This document shows, piece by piece, positions 10,244 to 18,713 of a DNA stretch of 64,000 nucleotides. The stretch is taken from contig JAODAV010000027.1 of NCBI GenBank assembly GCA_025463605.1, forward strand, positions 62,001-126,000, written 5' to 3'. Both the position numbers and the translations under genes were made by a program. The number at the start of each line of letters is the position of its first letter. Position 1 is the stretch's first letter. The notes beneath the pieces are model-generated. The model was not told the DNA's origin and did not search any database. It worked only from the letters and a program-made list of their open reading frames with translations. This DNA comes from Rhodoglobus sp. (lineage in GTDB: Bacteria > Actinomycetota > Actinomycetes > Actinomycetales > Microbacteriaceae).

Positions 10244-10683
10244 TCGCCGCCTCCGAAGATGTGCATGAACTGGCGGGGCACGAACGCGATGAGCAGCACG
10301 ACCCACAGCGCGATCACGATGTAGAACATGAGTCGCTGGTGCTTCGTGCCGACGCTCCAGAAGTCGATGAGGATGATGCGCAGCCCGTTGAGCGCGTGCA
10401 GTCCGATCGCGGCGACGAGCGCCGTCTCACCGAGGCCCATGATGGGCGTCTTGTAGGTGTTGATTACGGCGTTGTAGGCCTCGGGGCTGACCCGCACGAG
10501 GGCGGTGTCGAGAATGTGCACGAGGAGGAAGAAGTAGATCGCTACACCGGTGATTCGATGGAGCACCCAGGACCACATACCCTCCCGGCCCCGGTAGAGC
10601 GTTCCGGCTGGCCTCTTCGGGGGCCGGATCTTGGGTAAGGCGAGCGGGTCCGCCGCCAGGCTACCCGCCGACTTATCTGGCAC
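10240..10683 (-). CDS. sdhC: Succinate dehydrogenase cytochrome b556 subunit C
   Basis: SdhC is the first gene of the operon, 147 residues with three membrane helices. GMWSWVLHRITGVAIYFFLL carries the Ser/Arg quinone-site residues and is followed by a His (LLVHIL) likely to ligate heme. I use the GTG at 10683 because AAGGAGG at 10691-10697 lies 7 nt before it. The TTG two codons earlier would have that Shine-Dalgarno sequence directly against it. Expression probably starts from the AT-rich region at 10690-10854. Confidence 0.93.
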   Translation of the reverse strand: MPDKSAGSLAADPLALPKIRPPKRPAGTLYRGREGMWSWVLHRITGVAIYFFLLVHILDTALVRVSPEAYNAVINTYKTPIMGLGETALVAAIGLHALNGLRIILIDFWSVGTKHQRLMFYIVIALWVVLLIAFVPRQFMHIFGGGE

Positions 10684-10800
10684 GAGCAACCCTCCTTGCG
10701 CAGGTCTTGGCCGCTTGCTCGGCGACCGACGAGAGTCCGAATCGTGGACCTACCCAGTGTATTCGGAGCCGCAGGGCACCGCTGGTTAGGGGGTCCTTAT

Positions 10801-10818
10801 TAGCTTGATATCGAGATA
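10801..10818. promoter_or_regulatory. Imperfect palindrome upstream of sdhC
   Basis: TAGCTTGATATCGAGATA is a dyad centred on GATATC (7 of 9 pairs match) in an AT-rich patch of a GC-rich genome, about 120 nt before sdhC. Its shape resembles winged-helix (MarR/PadR-like) operators; that resemblance is an impression and has not been tested. Confidence 0.4.
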
Positions 10819-10826
10819 GATACCTA

Positions 10827-10842
10827 AAGAATTTCGATTCTT
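10827..10842. terminator. AT-rich stem-loop with TTCG/CGAA loop after the glycosyltransferase
   Basis: AAGAAT and ATTCTT form a perfect 6-bp stem around TTCG, 12 nt past the stop of the minus-strand glycosyltransferase. On that strand the right arm is followed by TT. It may terminate the glycosyltransferase transcript before sdhC, or be part of a binding site. Confidence 0.4.
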
Positions 10843-10854
10843 AACTGACGTCCT

Positions 10855-11985
10855 CTAAGCCAGCGCGGCGACCCGCGACGCGATCGCGGCTCCGTAATAC
10901 TCGAGCAGCTCGTCGCCAACCGACTTCCACGATTTGCTCAGCACGGCCCTCCGGCCGGCCTCCCCCATACGTGAGCGCAGCGTCTCGTCGATGACCAGGG
11001 CCTCGACATATGCCCTGAGCTGCGCGTCATCCGCAACCAGATCGAAAAGGTAGCCGTTGGTGCCATGGTCGACGAGGTCGATCGGGCCGCCGGCCCTCGG
11101 CGCGACGACGGGGATGCCGCTCGCGTGCGCCTCCTGGATGGTCTGGCCGAAGGTCTCCTCGGTTCCGGTGTGCAGGAAGAGGTCGAAGCTCGCGTACGCC
11201 GCGGCGAGCTCCCCGCCCGTGAGCTTGCCGAGCCACGTGACCGGCATGCCCGCAAGCTCCTTCTTGACTGTGTTCACCCCGGGACCGTCGCCGACGATGG
11301 CGATCCGGATGCCCGGCAGCCCCCGCAGCGCCTTGATGCGTTCCACTTGCTTCTCGGGCGCGATGCGACCGACGTAGCCGATGATCGTCTCACCGTGCGG
11401 AGCCAGGCGCTGGCGTAAGCGCTGCACCGTCGGCTCGGCGCGATTGTTGGGGTGATAGGTCACGAGGTCGACTCCGCGACCCCAGCGAGCGAGCCTCTGG
11501 ATGCCCGCCGCCTCGAGATCCGTCATTGAGGCGCTCGATGGCACGAGCGTGAGGTCGGCGCCCTCGTGGATCCAGCGGACCATGCGCCAGGCGAATCGCG
11601 TCGCAGCGCCGAGGTGGTTCCTTCGGGCGTAGCCAGCGACATCCGTCTGGAAGATGGCAACAGAAGGGATGCCCAGTCGTCCGGCTGCGGCAATCGCCTG
11701 TGCGCCCAATAAGAAGGGAGAGGCGGCGTGAACCACGTCCGGCTGGAAGTCGGCGAGTAGTTTCTGCACCTGCGGGCTGGGCAGCCCGACTGGGAACTGC
11801 CGGTAGGCCAGCGCGGGCACCTCGTGCACGCGGAACCCCGCGTAATGGGCGGGTGCACCCGCGGCGGGCACGATAACGATGGCTTCATGGCCGTTGTCGC
11901 GCAAGTGGTCGAGCACCTTGCGCACGCTGTTAGTGACTCCATTGACGGTCGGGAGGAAACTCTCACTGACGATGGCCACGCGCAT
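10855..11985 (-). CDS. GT4-family glycosyltransferase, MgtA-like alpha-mannosyltransferase
   Basis: This is a 376-residue GT-B enzyme. The N-terminal Rossmann half opens with MRVAIVSESFLPTVNGVTNS, the hallmark of the GDP-mannose-dependent MgtA/PimB-like group. The donor-binding half contains IGYVGRIAPEKQVERI and the EX7E stretch GTEETFGQTIQEAHASGIPV. GGAG stands 7 nt before the ATG. It probably adds mannose to a membrane glycolipid or lipoglycan. The divergent neighbour makes GDP-mannose, which supports the donor assignment. The acceptor is unknown. Confidence 0.85.
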   Translation of the reverse strand: MRVAIVSESFLPTVNGVTNSVRKVLDHLRDNGHEAIVIVPAAGAPAHYAGFRVHEVPALAYRQFPVGLPSPQVQKLLADFQPDVVHAASPFLLGAQAIAAAGRLGIPSVAIFQTDVAGYARRNHLGAATRFAWRMVRWIHEGADLTLVPSSASMTDLEAAGIQRLARWGRGVDLVTYHPNNRAEPTVQRLRQRLAPHGETIIGYVGRIAPEKQVERIKALRGLPGIRIAIVGDGPGVNTVKKELAGMPVTWLGKLTGGELAAAYASFDLFLHTGTEETFGQTIQEAHASGIPVVAPRAGGPIDLVDHGTNGYLFDLVADDAQLRAYVEALVIDETLRSRMGEAGRRAVLSKSWKSVGDELLEYYGAAIASRVAALA

Positions 11986-12061
11986 AGTGCCGCTCCGTTC
12001 GTACCTCGTGATCCCACGATATGCGGGGCACGTGTCGGGCTGGTGAATGGCGCGTTAAGTC

Positions 12062-12067
12062 TATGTT
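12062..12067 (+). promoter_or_regulatory. Leaderless -10 hexamer of the guanylyltransferase gene
   Basis: TATGTT is followed by 6 nt and the ATG at 12074, with no Shine-Dalgarno sequence between. No good -35 is visible 17-18 nt upstream. Confidence 0.55.
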
Positions 12068-12073
12068 TGGGGC

Positions 12074-13189
12074 ATGACTAAGCGACCAGGGCTTGACAGG
12101 TTCTACAGCGTGATACCCGCTGGCGGGATCGGCTCGCGCCTGTGGCCGCTCTCGAGGGCGGATGCGCCGAAGTTTTTGCACGACCTCACGGGCTCGGGGC
12201 AGAGCCTGCTTCGCGACACCTGGGATCGACTAGTCCCCATCTCCGGCGAAGACCGCATCATGGTCGTCACCGGCCGCGCGCACCGCGCGGCGGTGGAGAA
12301 GGTGTTGCCGCGGCTCACCGATCCCAACGTCGTTCTCGAGAGCGAGCCCAAGGACTCGTCGGCAGCGATCGGTCTTGCGGCGGCGATCCTGTACAAACGC
12401 GACCCCGACGTGATCGTCGGATCCTTCGCTGCCGACCACGTCATCCGCAACGAACGCGGCTTCCGTGAGGCCGTGAACGAGGCAGTCGCGGCGGCGGATG
12501 CCGGCTACATCTCCACCATCGGCATCAGCCCCACGAACCCAGCGATCGGGTTCGGCTACATCCACTGCGGCGAGCAACTGAAGGTCGAGGGTGCGCCCAG
12601 TGCGCTGCTCGTCGACTCCTTCGTCGAGAAGCCCGACCTCGCGACGGCAGAGGGCTACGTCGCGAGCGGCGACTACCTCTGGAACGGCGGCATGTTCATC
12701 GCCCGCGCCGAAGTGCTGCTCGCGCAGCTCGGCGAGTCGAGGCCAGCACTGCTGGAGGGCCTCACCGCGCTCGCCGAGGCGTGGGACACCCCGCGCCGCG
12801 GGGCCGTCGTCGACGCGGTCTGGCCGCGGCTCGAGAAGATCGCGGTCGACTACACCGTGGCGGAGCCGGCGGCGAAGGCGGGCAGGCTCGTCGTCATCCC
12901 CGGACACTTCGACTGGGATGACGTGGGCGACTTCGCATCGATCGGCAAGCTCCACTCGGGCGGCATCGGCGACCTCGCAATCCTGGGGGAGAACCCCCGC
13001 GTGCTCGCGGACTCCTCGAGTGGCGTCGTGGTCGCGCAGAGTGGTCGGCTCATCTCCCTCATCGGCGTGAGCGACATCGTCGTCGTCGACACCCCGGATG
13101 CCCTGCTCGTGACCACGCTCGCGAACGCGCAGCGCGTGAAGTCGGTCGTAGACGCACTCAAGCTCTCGGGCCGCAGCGACGTTCTGTGA
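12074..13189 (+). CDS. manC: Mannose-1-phosphate guanylyltransferase
   Basis: The enzyme makes GDP-mannose from mannose-1-phosphate and GTP in the cytoplasm. The 371 residues start with the nucleotidyltransferase signature PAGGIGSRLWPLSRADAPKF, followed by SAAIGLAAAILY, the metal-binding GSFAADHVI, and the sugar-site region VEKPDLATAEGYVASGDYLW. There is no C-terminal phosphomannose-isomerase domain, so it is the monofunctional type. It diverges from the MgtA-like mannosyltransferase. Confidence 0.93.
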   Translation: MTKRPGLDRFYSVIPAGGIGSRLWPLSRADAPKFLHDLTGSGQSLLRDTWDRLVPISGEDRIMVVTGRAHRAAVEKVLPRLTDPNVVLESEPKDSSAAIGLAAAILYKRDPDVIVGSFAADHVIRNERGFREAVNEAVAAADAGYISTIGISPTNPAIGFGYIHCGEQLKVEGAPSALLVDSFVEKPDLATAEGYVASGDYLWNGGMFIARAEVLLAQLGESRPALLEGLTALAEAWDTPRRGAVVDAVWPRLEKIAVDYTVAEPAAKAGRLVVIPGHFDWDDVGDFASIGKLHSGGIGDLAILGENPRVLADSSSGVVVAQSGRLISLIGVSDIVVVDTPDALLVTTLANAQRVKSVVDALKLSGRSDVL

Positions 13190-13296
13190 CCCTGCCAGCG
13201 CCGAAAACCTGCCTGATTCAGGGGTTGTCGCCGGTTTGTAACCATTCGGCGACGGCCCCGCATTCGCCCGTTCCGGCCTCGTAACATTCGGTAACG

Positions 13297-13302
13297 TATA
13301 AC
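13297..13302 (+). promoter_or_regulatory. Candidate -10 for the BMP lipoprotein gene
   Basis: TATAAC is an A/T-rich hexamer whose expected start point (about 13309) lies just before a 7-bp hairpin. Upstream, GTAAC-C-ATTCGG (13235) and GTAAC-ATTCGG (13281) form a near direct repeat that could be an activator site. The -35 is not recognisable. Confidence 0.4.
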
Positions 13303-13311
13303 GCACTAAGT

Positions 13312-13328
13312 CCCAGCACTCTGCTGGG
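13312..13328 (+). promoter_or_regulatory. 5'-leader hairpin of the BMP lipoprotein mRNA
   Basis: CCCAGCA and TGCTGGG form a perfect 7-bp stem with loop CTC. It would sit at the very 5' end of the mRNA and 9 nt before the Shine-Dalgarno GGAGGA at 13338. Such hairpins often protect abundant mRNAs; that role is inferred. Confidence 0.5.
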
Positions 13329-13347
13329 CGACATCTTGGAGGACACC

Positions 13348-14445
13348 TTGAGAATCACTTCTCGCGGCCGCGTACTCAGCGGTATCGCACTCATCGGAAC
13401 GAGCGCTCTCGTGCTCGCCGGTTGCGCAGCAGCACCCGAAGAGGGCGGCGACGAAACCGCAGCCCCCGAATTCCTTCCCTGCATGGTTTCCGACGCCGGC
13501 GGTTTCGACGACAAGTCGTTCAACCAGCTGGGCTTTGAGGGCCTCACCGAGGCCGCCGATGAGATGGGCGTCGAGCCGATCACCGTCGAGTCTTCTTCCG
13601 AGACGGACTACGCCCCCAACATCGACAGCCTCGTCTCGCAGGGCTGCAACCTCATCGTGACCGTCGGATTCGCCCTCTCCGCTGCGACCCTGACCGCCGC
13701 CGAGGCCAACCCCGACATCGAGTTCGCGCTCATCGACGACGCCGCTGACGCCGACTTCGACGGCAACGTCGACTTCGACAACACCAAGCCGATCGTCTTC
13801 GACACGGCCCAGGCCGCGTTCCTGGTCGGTTATGCAGCCGCGAGCTACAGCAAGTCGGGAATCGTCGCGACCTGGGGCGGCATGAACTTCCCCACCGTCA
13901 CGATCTTCATGGACGGCTTCGCTCAGGGCGTGAACTACTACAACTCCGAGAAGGGCACTGCGGTGCAGGTTCTCGGTTGGACGGGTGACGCAGCGACGTC
14001 CACCTTCACGGGTGGCTTCGAGGCCAACGACGTCGCCAAGAGCACGGCGCAGAACTTCATCGACCAGGGCGCGGACATCCTCCTGCCCGTCGGTGGACCG
14101 ATCTACCAGAGCGCCGTCGCAGCCATCACCGACTCGGGCAAGGAAATCGCCCTCCTCGGTGTCGACGCCGACCTGTTCGAGACCGACCCGAGCACCCAGC
14201 CGATCATGCTCACCTCGATCCTCAAGGGCATCAAGTCGGCCACTGCCGCCGTCGTGTCCGCGGCAGCTTCGGGTGACTTCTCGAACGAGCCGTACGTCGG
14301 CACCCTCGAGAACGACGGCGTCGGCATTGCGCCGTTCCACGACTTCGAGTCGAAGGTGAACCCGGACCTCCAGGGCGAACTCGACACGATCAAGTCGGGA
14401 ATTATCGACGGCAGCATCCCGGTGACGTCCTACCTCGCCGGCTAG
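13348..14445 (+). CDS. BMP-family nucleoside-binding lipoprotein of an ABC importer
   Basis: This is a 365-residue substrate-binding lipoprotein of the Bmp/PnrA (Med) family, whose studied members bind purine or other nucleosides. It has a basic N-terminus, a hydrophobic signal and the lipobox SALVLAGC with Cys26. The mature protein has the family motif DAGGFDDKSFNQLGFEGLTE. The TTG at 13348 is chosen because GGAGGA ends 4 nt before it and it gives a normal signal peptide; a TTG at 13336 overlaps that Shine-Dalgarno sequence. The ABC ATPase and permease genes follow past a terminator, the usual way to make more binding protein than transporter. Confidence 0.92.
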   Translation: MRITSRGRVLSGIALIGTSALVLAGCAAAPEEGGDETAAPEFLPCMVSDAGGFDDKSFNQLGFEGLTEAADEMGVEPITVESSSETDYAPNIDSLVSQGCNLIVTVGFALSAATLTAAEANPDIEFALIDDAADADFDGNVDFDNTKPIVFDTAQAAFLVGYAAASYSKSGIVATWGGMNFPTVTIFMDGFAQGVNYYNSEKGTAVQVLGWTGDAATSTFTGGFEANDVAKSTAQNFIDQGADILLPVGGPIYQSAVAAITDSGKEIALLGVDADLFETDPSTQPIMLTSILKGIKSATAAVVSAAASGDFSNEPYVGTLENDGVGIAPFHDFESKVNPDLQGELDTIKSGIIDGSIPVTSYLAG

Positions 14446-14466
14446 TTCGACCAGCACCAACGGGTC

Positions 14467-14493
14467 GGGGAGATCAGCCCAGCTGGTCTCCCC
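14467..14493 (+). terminator. Strong stem-loop after the BMP lipoprotein gene
   Basis: A 12-bp stem (GGGGAGA with TCTCCCC, then one T-G wobble and four more pairs) closes a 3-nt loop, 21 nt after the stop. It is followed by GGCCTTCGTT. It probably reduces read-through into the ABC ATPase gene. Confidence 0.75.
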
Positions 14494-14580
14494 GGCCTTC
14501 GTTAACGGGAGCACGCGATGCGCCGGTGCTCATCCGAGCACCTTTCTGTTCATCCACTGCGGGCGACGATGCCCGCGCAT

Positions 14581-14586
14581 TAGATT
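14581..14586 (+). promoter_or_regulatory. Leaderless -10 hexamer of the ABC ATPase gene
   Basis: TAGATT is followed by 7 nt and the ATG at 14594, with no Shine-Dalgarno sequence. The ATPase-permease genes thus appear to have their own promoter separate from the lipoprotein gene. Confidence 0.55.
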
Positions 14587-14593
14587 GGTCCCC

Positions 14594-16114
14594 ATGAAGC
14601 TTGAACTTCGCGGCATCACGAAGAGGTTCGGTTCCCTGGTCGCGAACGACCACATCGACCTCACGGTCGAGCCGGGCGAGATCCACAGCCTCCTCGGTGA
14701 GAACGGCGCCGGCAAGTCCACCCTGATGAATGTGCTCTACGGCCTGTACCAGGCCGACGAGGGCGAGATCCTGCTCGACGATGAGGTCCAGCATTTCTCC
14801 GGCCCCGGTGACGCCATGAATGCCGGCATCGGCATGGTGCACCAGCACTTCATGCTCATCCCTGTATTCACCGTTGCCGAGAACGTCATGCTCGGGCACG
14901 AGCAGACGCGGGGCCCCGGCCTGCTCGATCTCGCCAGTGCGCGCGAGAAGGTGCGCGAGATCTCGGCGAGGTTCGGATTCGACGTCGACCCCGACGCGCT
15001 CGTCGGCGACCTTCCCGTGGGCGTGCAGCAGCGCGTCGAGATCATCAAGGCCCTGTCGCGGGATGCCCGTGTGCTGGTCTTCGACGAACCGACGGCGGTG
15101 CTCACACCGCAGGAGACCGACGAGCTCATGGCGATCATGCGCCAGCTCAAGCAGACGGGCACCTCCATCGTCTTCATCACCCACAAGTTGCGCGAAGTCC
15201 GCGAGGTCGCGGACCGCATCACGGTCATCCGGCTCGGCAAGGTCGTCGGTGAGGCCGTGCCCACCGCCACCAACACCGAGCTCGCGTCGATGATGGTGGG
15301 TCGCGCAGTCGAACTGACCGTGGACAAAGGGGTGACGCATCCTGGCAAACCCGCACTGGTAGTCGAGAACCTGTCCGTCATCGACCACCGCAACCAGATC
15401 GTCGTCAACAATGTGAGCTTCGAGGTGCGCGAAGGCGAAGTGCTCGCCATCGCGGGAGTGCAGGGCAACGGCCAGACCGAGCTCACCGAGGCCATCGTCG
15501 GCCTGCAGCAGAAGGTCACCGGCAAGATCCACCTCGACGGGCGCTCGCTGCGGGAACTCTCCGTGCGGCAGACCCTCGACGCGGGGGTCGGCTTCGTGCC
15601 GGAGGACCGCAAAGAAGACGGCCTCGTCGCGGAGTTCACGATCGCCGAGAACCTCATCCTCGACCGGGCCGACAAGGCCCCCTTCGTGAAGTACGGAACC
15701 CTGCAGCTCAACTATCTCGCCGAGTTCGCCGAGGAGAAGGTGAAGGAGTTCGACATCAGGGCCCAGGGAATCGGCACCCATGTCGGGCGCCTCTCCGGCG
15801 GCAACCAGCAGAAGGTTGTGCTTGCTCGCGAGCTCAGCCGCGAACTCCGGCTGTTCGTCGCGGCGCAGCCCACCCGCGGGCTCGACGTGGGCTCGATCGA
15901 GTTCGTGCATACGCGCATCATCGAAGCGAGGGATGCCGGAGTGCCCGTCATCGTCGTCTCCACCGAGCTCGACGAGGTCGTCGCCCTCGCCGACCGCATT
16001 GCGGTCATGTACCGCGGCGGAATAGTCGGAATCGTGCCAGGCGACACCCCACGCGATGTTCTCGGCCTCATGATGGCCGGCGAACACCCGAGCGCGGCAG
16101 GAGCGGCAGCATGA
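14594..16114 (+). CDS. Nucleoside ABC importer, double ATP-binding protein
   Basis: The 506-residue protein has two ABC modules, as in sugar/nucleoside importers of the CUT2 type (RbsA, NupA). Module 1 has the Walker A GENGAGKSTLMN, the Q-loop region MVHQHFML and Walker B VLVFDEPTAVL. Module 2 has a degenerate Walker A (GVQGNGQTEL) but a strong signature LSGGNQQKVVLARE, so one of the two sites is probably non-hydrolytic. The TTG at 14585 is in frame but overlaps the -10 element, so I start at the ATG at 14594. It overlaps the next permease gene by 4 nt. Confidence 0.94.
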   Translation: MKLELRGITKRFGSLVANDHIDLTVEPGEIHSLLGENGAGKSTLMNVLYGLYQADEGEILLDDEVQHFSGPGDAMNAGIGMVHQHFMLIPVFTVAENVMLGHEQTRGPGLLDLASAREKVREISARFGFDVDPDALVGDLPVGVQQRVEIIKALSRDARVLVFDEPTAVLTPQETDELMAIMRQLKQTGTSIVFITHKLREVREVADRITVIRLGKVVGEAVPTATNTELASMMVGRAVELTVDKGVTHPGKPALVVENLSVIDHRNQIVVNNVSFEVREGEVLAIAGVQGNGQTELTEAIVGLQQKVTGKIHLDGRSLRELSVRQTLDAGVGFVPEDRKEDGLVAEFTIAENLILDRADKAPFVKYGTLQLNYLAEFAEEKVKEFDIRAQGIGTHVGRLSGGNQQKVVLARELSRELRLFVAAQPTRGLDVGSIEFVHTRIIEARDAGVPVIVVSTELDEVVALADRIAVMYRGGIVGIVPGDTPRDVLGLMMAGEHPSAAGAAA

Positions 16115-17424
16115 CGAATGAGCAGATTCCGGCCCAGGGCCAGGCCGTCAAGACCGCCGAGGTCGACGGCGCACTCGAGCCCGGCCAAACCCCCGCCGAG
16201 GTCACGCCACCGTCGCGCTCCAACCAGCTGCTGCGCGACATCGTCGGCGGCAATGCGATGATCTCGGTGCTCGCGGTCGTGCTCGCACTGCTCATCGGCG
16301 GCATCCTCATCGCGTTCACGAACAAAGACGTGCAGGCGGCGTCGGGCTACTTCTTCTCCCGCCCCACCGACACGCTCAAGGCGATCTGGGATGCCGTGGC
16401 CGGCGCCTACAGCGCGCTGTTCCAGGGGTCGATCTACAACTTCCGGCGCCCGGGATTCGCGGACGGTATTCGACCGCTCACGGAGACGCTCACCTTCGCG
16501 ACCCCGCTCATCGTCTCGGGCCTGGGCATCGCGCTCGCGTTCCGGGTGGGTATGTTCAACATCGGTGGCCGCGGGCAGATGCTCGTCGCGGCCGGAGCGG
16601 CGGGCTACGTCGGATTCGCGTGGCCGCTGCCCTACGGCATCCACCTTCTCGTCGCCGTCATCGTGGGGATGATGGCCGGCGCGGTGTGGGGCGGAATCGC
16701 GGGCCTGCTCAAGGCGCGAACCGGCGCCCATGAGGTCATCGTCACGATCATGCTCAACTACGTGGGCTTCTACCTCATCTCGTTCCTGCTGCGCACGCAG
16801 GGCGCGCTGCAGGCGCCGGGGTCGAACAACCCGAAGTCGCCCGGGATGCTGCCGACCGCCGTGTTCCCCGACCTGTTCGGGCCGAAGTACAACCTTCACC
16901 TCGGCTTCGTGCTCGCCCTCATCGCGACCGTCTGGGTCTGGTACATCATCAATCGCTCGAAGCTGGGCTTCCAGTTCCGTGCCGTGGGGGAGAACCCCAA
17001 CGCAGCGAGGGTCGCCGGCATCAACGTGAAGAACATCTACGTCTACGCCATGCTCATCTCCGGTGCACTCGTCGGGCTCGCAGGTGTCGCCCAAGTGCTC
17101 GGCACGGTCACGACGGGCTTCACCGAGGGCATCGACGCGGGTATCGGTTTCGACGCGATCACCGTCGCACTGCTCGGGCGCTCGCGGCCGTTCGGGGTGC
17201 TGATCGCGGGCATCCTGTTCGGTGCGCTGAAAGCCGGCGGCTACTCGATGCAGGCCGCGGAGAGCGTGCCCATCGACATCGTGCTCGTCGTGCAGTCTCT
17301 CATCGTGCTCTTCATCGCGGCACCGCCGCTCGTGCGAACGATCTTCCGACTACCCATACCCGGGGTCGCCGCAATCACGCGTGCGGCCAAAGTGAGCGGC
17401 AAGAAGGCGGTGGTGACCAAGTGA
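16111..17424 (+). CDS. Nucleoside ABC importer, permease 1
   Basis: This 437-residue inner-membrane protein is of the branched-chain/CUT2 permease type (BPD_transp_2). A hydrophilic N-terminal 45 residues (with a Pro/Glu-rich stretch) precedes about 9-10 hydrophobic helices. RVGMFNIGGRGQML is the conserved cytoplasmic loop of BmpE/NupB-like permeases. GTGAHEVIVTIMLNYV-like sequence (ARTGAHEVIVTIMLNYVG) is also typical of nucleoside permeases. It is translated in a 4-nt overlap chain with the ATPase before it and permease 2 after it. Confidence 0.93.
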   Translation: MTNEQIPAQGQAVKTAEVDGALEPGQTPAEVTPPSRSNQLLRDIVGGNAMISVLAVVLALLIGGILIAFTNKDVQAASGYFFSRPTDTLKAIWDAVAGAYSALFQGSIYNFRRPGFADGIRPLTETLTFATPLIVSGLGIALAFRVGMFNIGGRGQMLVAAGAAGYVGFAWPLPYGIHLLVAVIVGMMAGAVWGGIAGLLKARTGAHEVIVTIMLNYVGFYLISFLLRTQGALQAPGSNNPKSPGMLPTAVFPDLFGPKYNLHLGFVLALIATVWVWYIINRSKLGFQFRAVGENPNAARVAGINVKNIYVYAMLISGALVGLAGVAQVLGTVTTGFTEGIDAGIGFDAITVALLGRSRPFGVLIAGILFGALKAGGYSMQAAESVPIDIVLVVQSLIVLFIAAPPLVRTIFRLPIPGVAAITRAAKVSGKKAVVTK

Positions 17425-18713
17425 GCGTCGCAACCTCGACTCCCGTCATCCCGTCTTCAGCACCCGTCGTGCTCGAGAAGGCGGTCGTGCGCAACTGGAA
17501 GCCGCCCATCGCGCTGGGAATCTTCGCGATCATCGGCCTGCTGCTCTTCGTCGCCTTCGGCCGCGAGGGCATCACGACGTTCCGGCTCTCGACCGACAGC
17601 GACCTCATCCAGTTGCCGGCCCTCCAACTCGACGTGACGGTCATGAGCATCGTCGTCACGATCCTCCTTTTCCTCCTCGCGGCGTGGTCGGCGTTCCTCG
17701 CATACCGGGCCGCCAAGACCCCGACGTGGGTCATCGGGCTGTTCGCGTTCCTGTTCCTGCTTGCGTTCCTCACGTGGGCCGCGGCCGGCGCCACGATCCC
17801 CGTGCCCGGCCTGCTCGTCGGCGCGGTCGCGCTCAGTGCACCACTCATCTTCGGCGCGCTCAGCGGCGTGATCTCCGAGCGGGTCGGGGTTGTCAACATC
17901 GCGATCGAGGGCCAGCTGCTCGCGGGCGCCTTCGCGTCGGCGCTCGTGGCCTCCTTCACCGGTCAGCCCATCCTCGGACTGCTCGCCGCAACCATCGCCG
18001 GTGTGCTCGTCTCGTTCGTGCTCGCCGCGTTCGCGATCAAGTACATCGTCGACCAGGTCATCGTGGGTGTCGTGCTGAACGTGCTCGTGATCGGTCTCAC
18101 CAGCTTCCTGTTCTCGACACTGCTCGCCCCCAATGCCGCCCTCCTCAACACCCCGCCGCGATTCCCGCGCCTGCCGATACCGCTCCTCGGCGAGATCCCG
18201 ATCATCGGGCCCGTGCTGTTCCGGCAGACGATCATCGTCTACGTCATGTACATCGCGGTCGCCGTGGTCTGGTTCGCGCTGTTCAAGACGCGCTGGGGCC
18301 TGCGTTTGCGTTCGGTAGGCGAGCATCCGCAGGCCGCGGACACCGTGGGTATCAACGTCAACCGAACGCGCTTCTGGAACGTGTCCCTCGCTGGCGCGAT
18401 CGCGGGGTTCGGCGGCGCGTACTTCACTCTCGGATCCGTCGGTGCCTTCAACAAGGAGATGACGGCGGGCGCGGGCTTCATCGCCCTCGCCGCCGTGATC
18501 TTCGGTCGTTGGGACCCGATCCGGGCGACGCTCGCGGCCCTGCTGTTCGGATTCGCGTCCAACCTGCAGAGCGTGCTGAGCATCGTCGGTTCGCCTGTGC
18601 CCAGCCAGTTCATGCTCATGCTGCCGTACCTCGTGACGATCTTCGCGGTGGCGGGCCTCGTGGGCCAGGTACGCGGGCCAGCCGCCGCGGGAAAGCCGTA
18701 CATCAAGTCATGA
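17421..18713 (+). CDS. Nucleoside ABC importer, permease 2
   Basis: The second permease is 430 residues long and starts with GTG overlapping the previous stop by 4 nt. The first third carries extra hydrophobic helices, and the permease core begins near residue 130. ISERVGVVNIAIEGQLLAGA is the conserved loop matching that of permease 1, and DTVGINVNRTRFWNVSLAGA is the family's later cytoplasmic loop. It should form a heterodimeric channel with permease 1. The next gene, cdd, overlaps it by 4 nt, coupling uptake to pyrimidine nucleoside breakdown. Confidence 0.93.
   Translation: MSVATSTPVIPSSAPVVLEKAVVRNWKPPIALGIFAIIGLLLFVAFGREGITTFRLSTDSDLIQLPALQLDVTVMSIVVTILLFLLAAWSAFLAYRAAKTPTWVIGLFAFLFLLAFLTWAAAGATIPVPGLLVGAVALSAPLIFGALSGVISERVGVVNIAIEGQLLAGAFASALVASFTGQPILGLLAATIAGVLVSFVLAAFAIKYIVDQVIVGVVLNVLVIGLTSFLFSTLLAPNAALLNTPPRFPRLPIPLLGEIPIIGPVLFRQTIIVYVMYIAVAVVWFALFKTRWGLRLRSVGEHPQAADTVGINVNRTRFWNVSLAGAIAGFGGAYFTLGSVGAFNKEMTAGAGFIALAAVIFGRWDPIRATLAALLFGFASNLQSVLSIVGSPVPSQFMLMLPYLVTIFAVAGLVGQVRGPAAAGKPYIKS

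Noticed and set aside
7667..10324. Very long open frame (885 codons) on the plus strand
   Set aside because: It is antisense to sdhB, sdhA and sdhD, all of which have clear catalytic motifs. GC-rich codon bias makes such shadow frames common. Its translation is rich in Val/Asp/Arg/Gly without any domain.
17684..18709. Open frame upstream of cdd in the same frame
   Set aside because: The stretch overlaps permease 2 in another frame and is Arg-rich nonsense; the true cdd start is the ATG at 18710 overlapping the permease stop.
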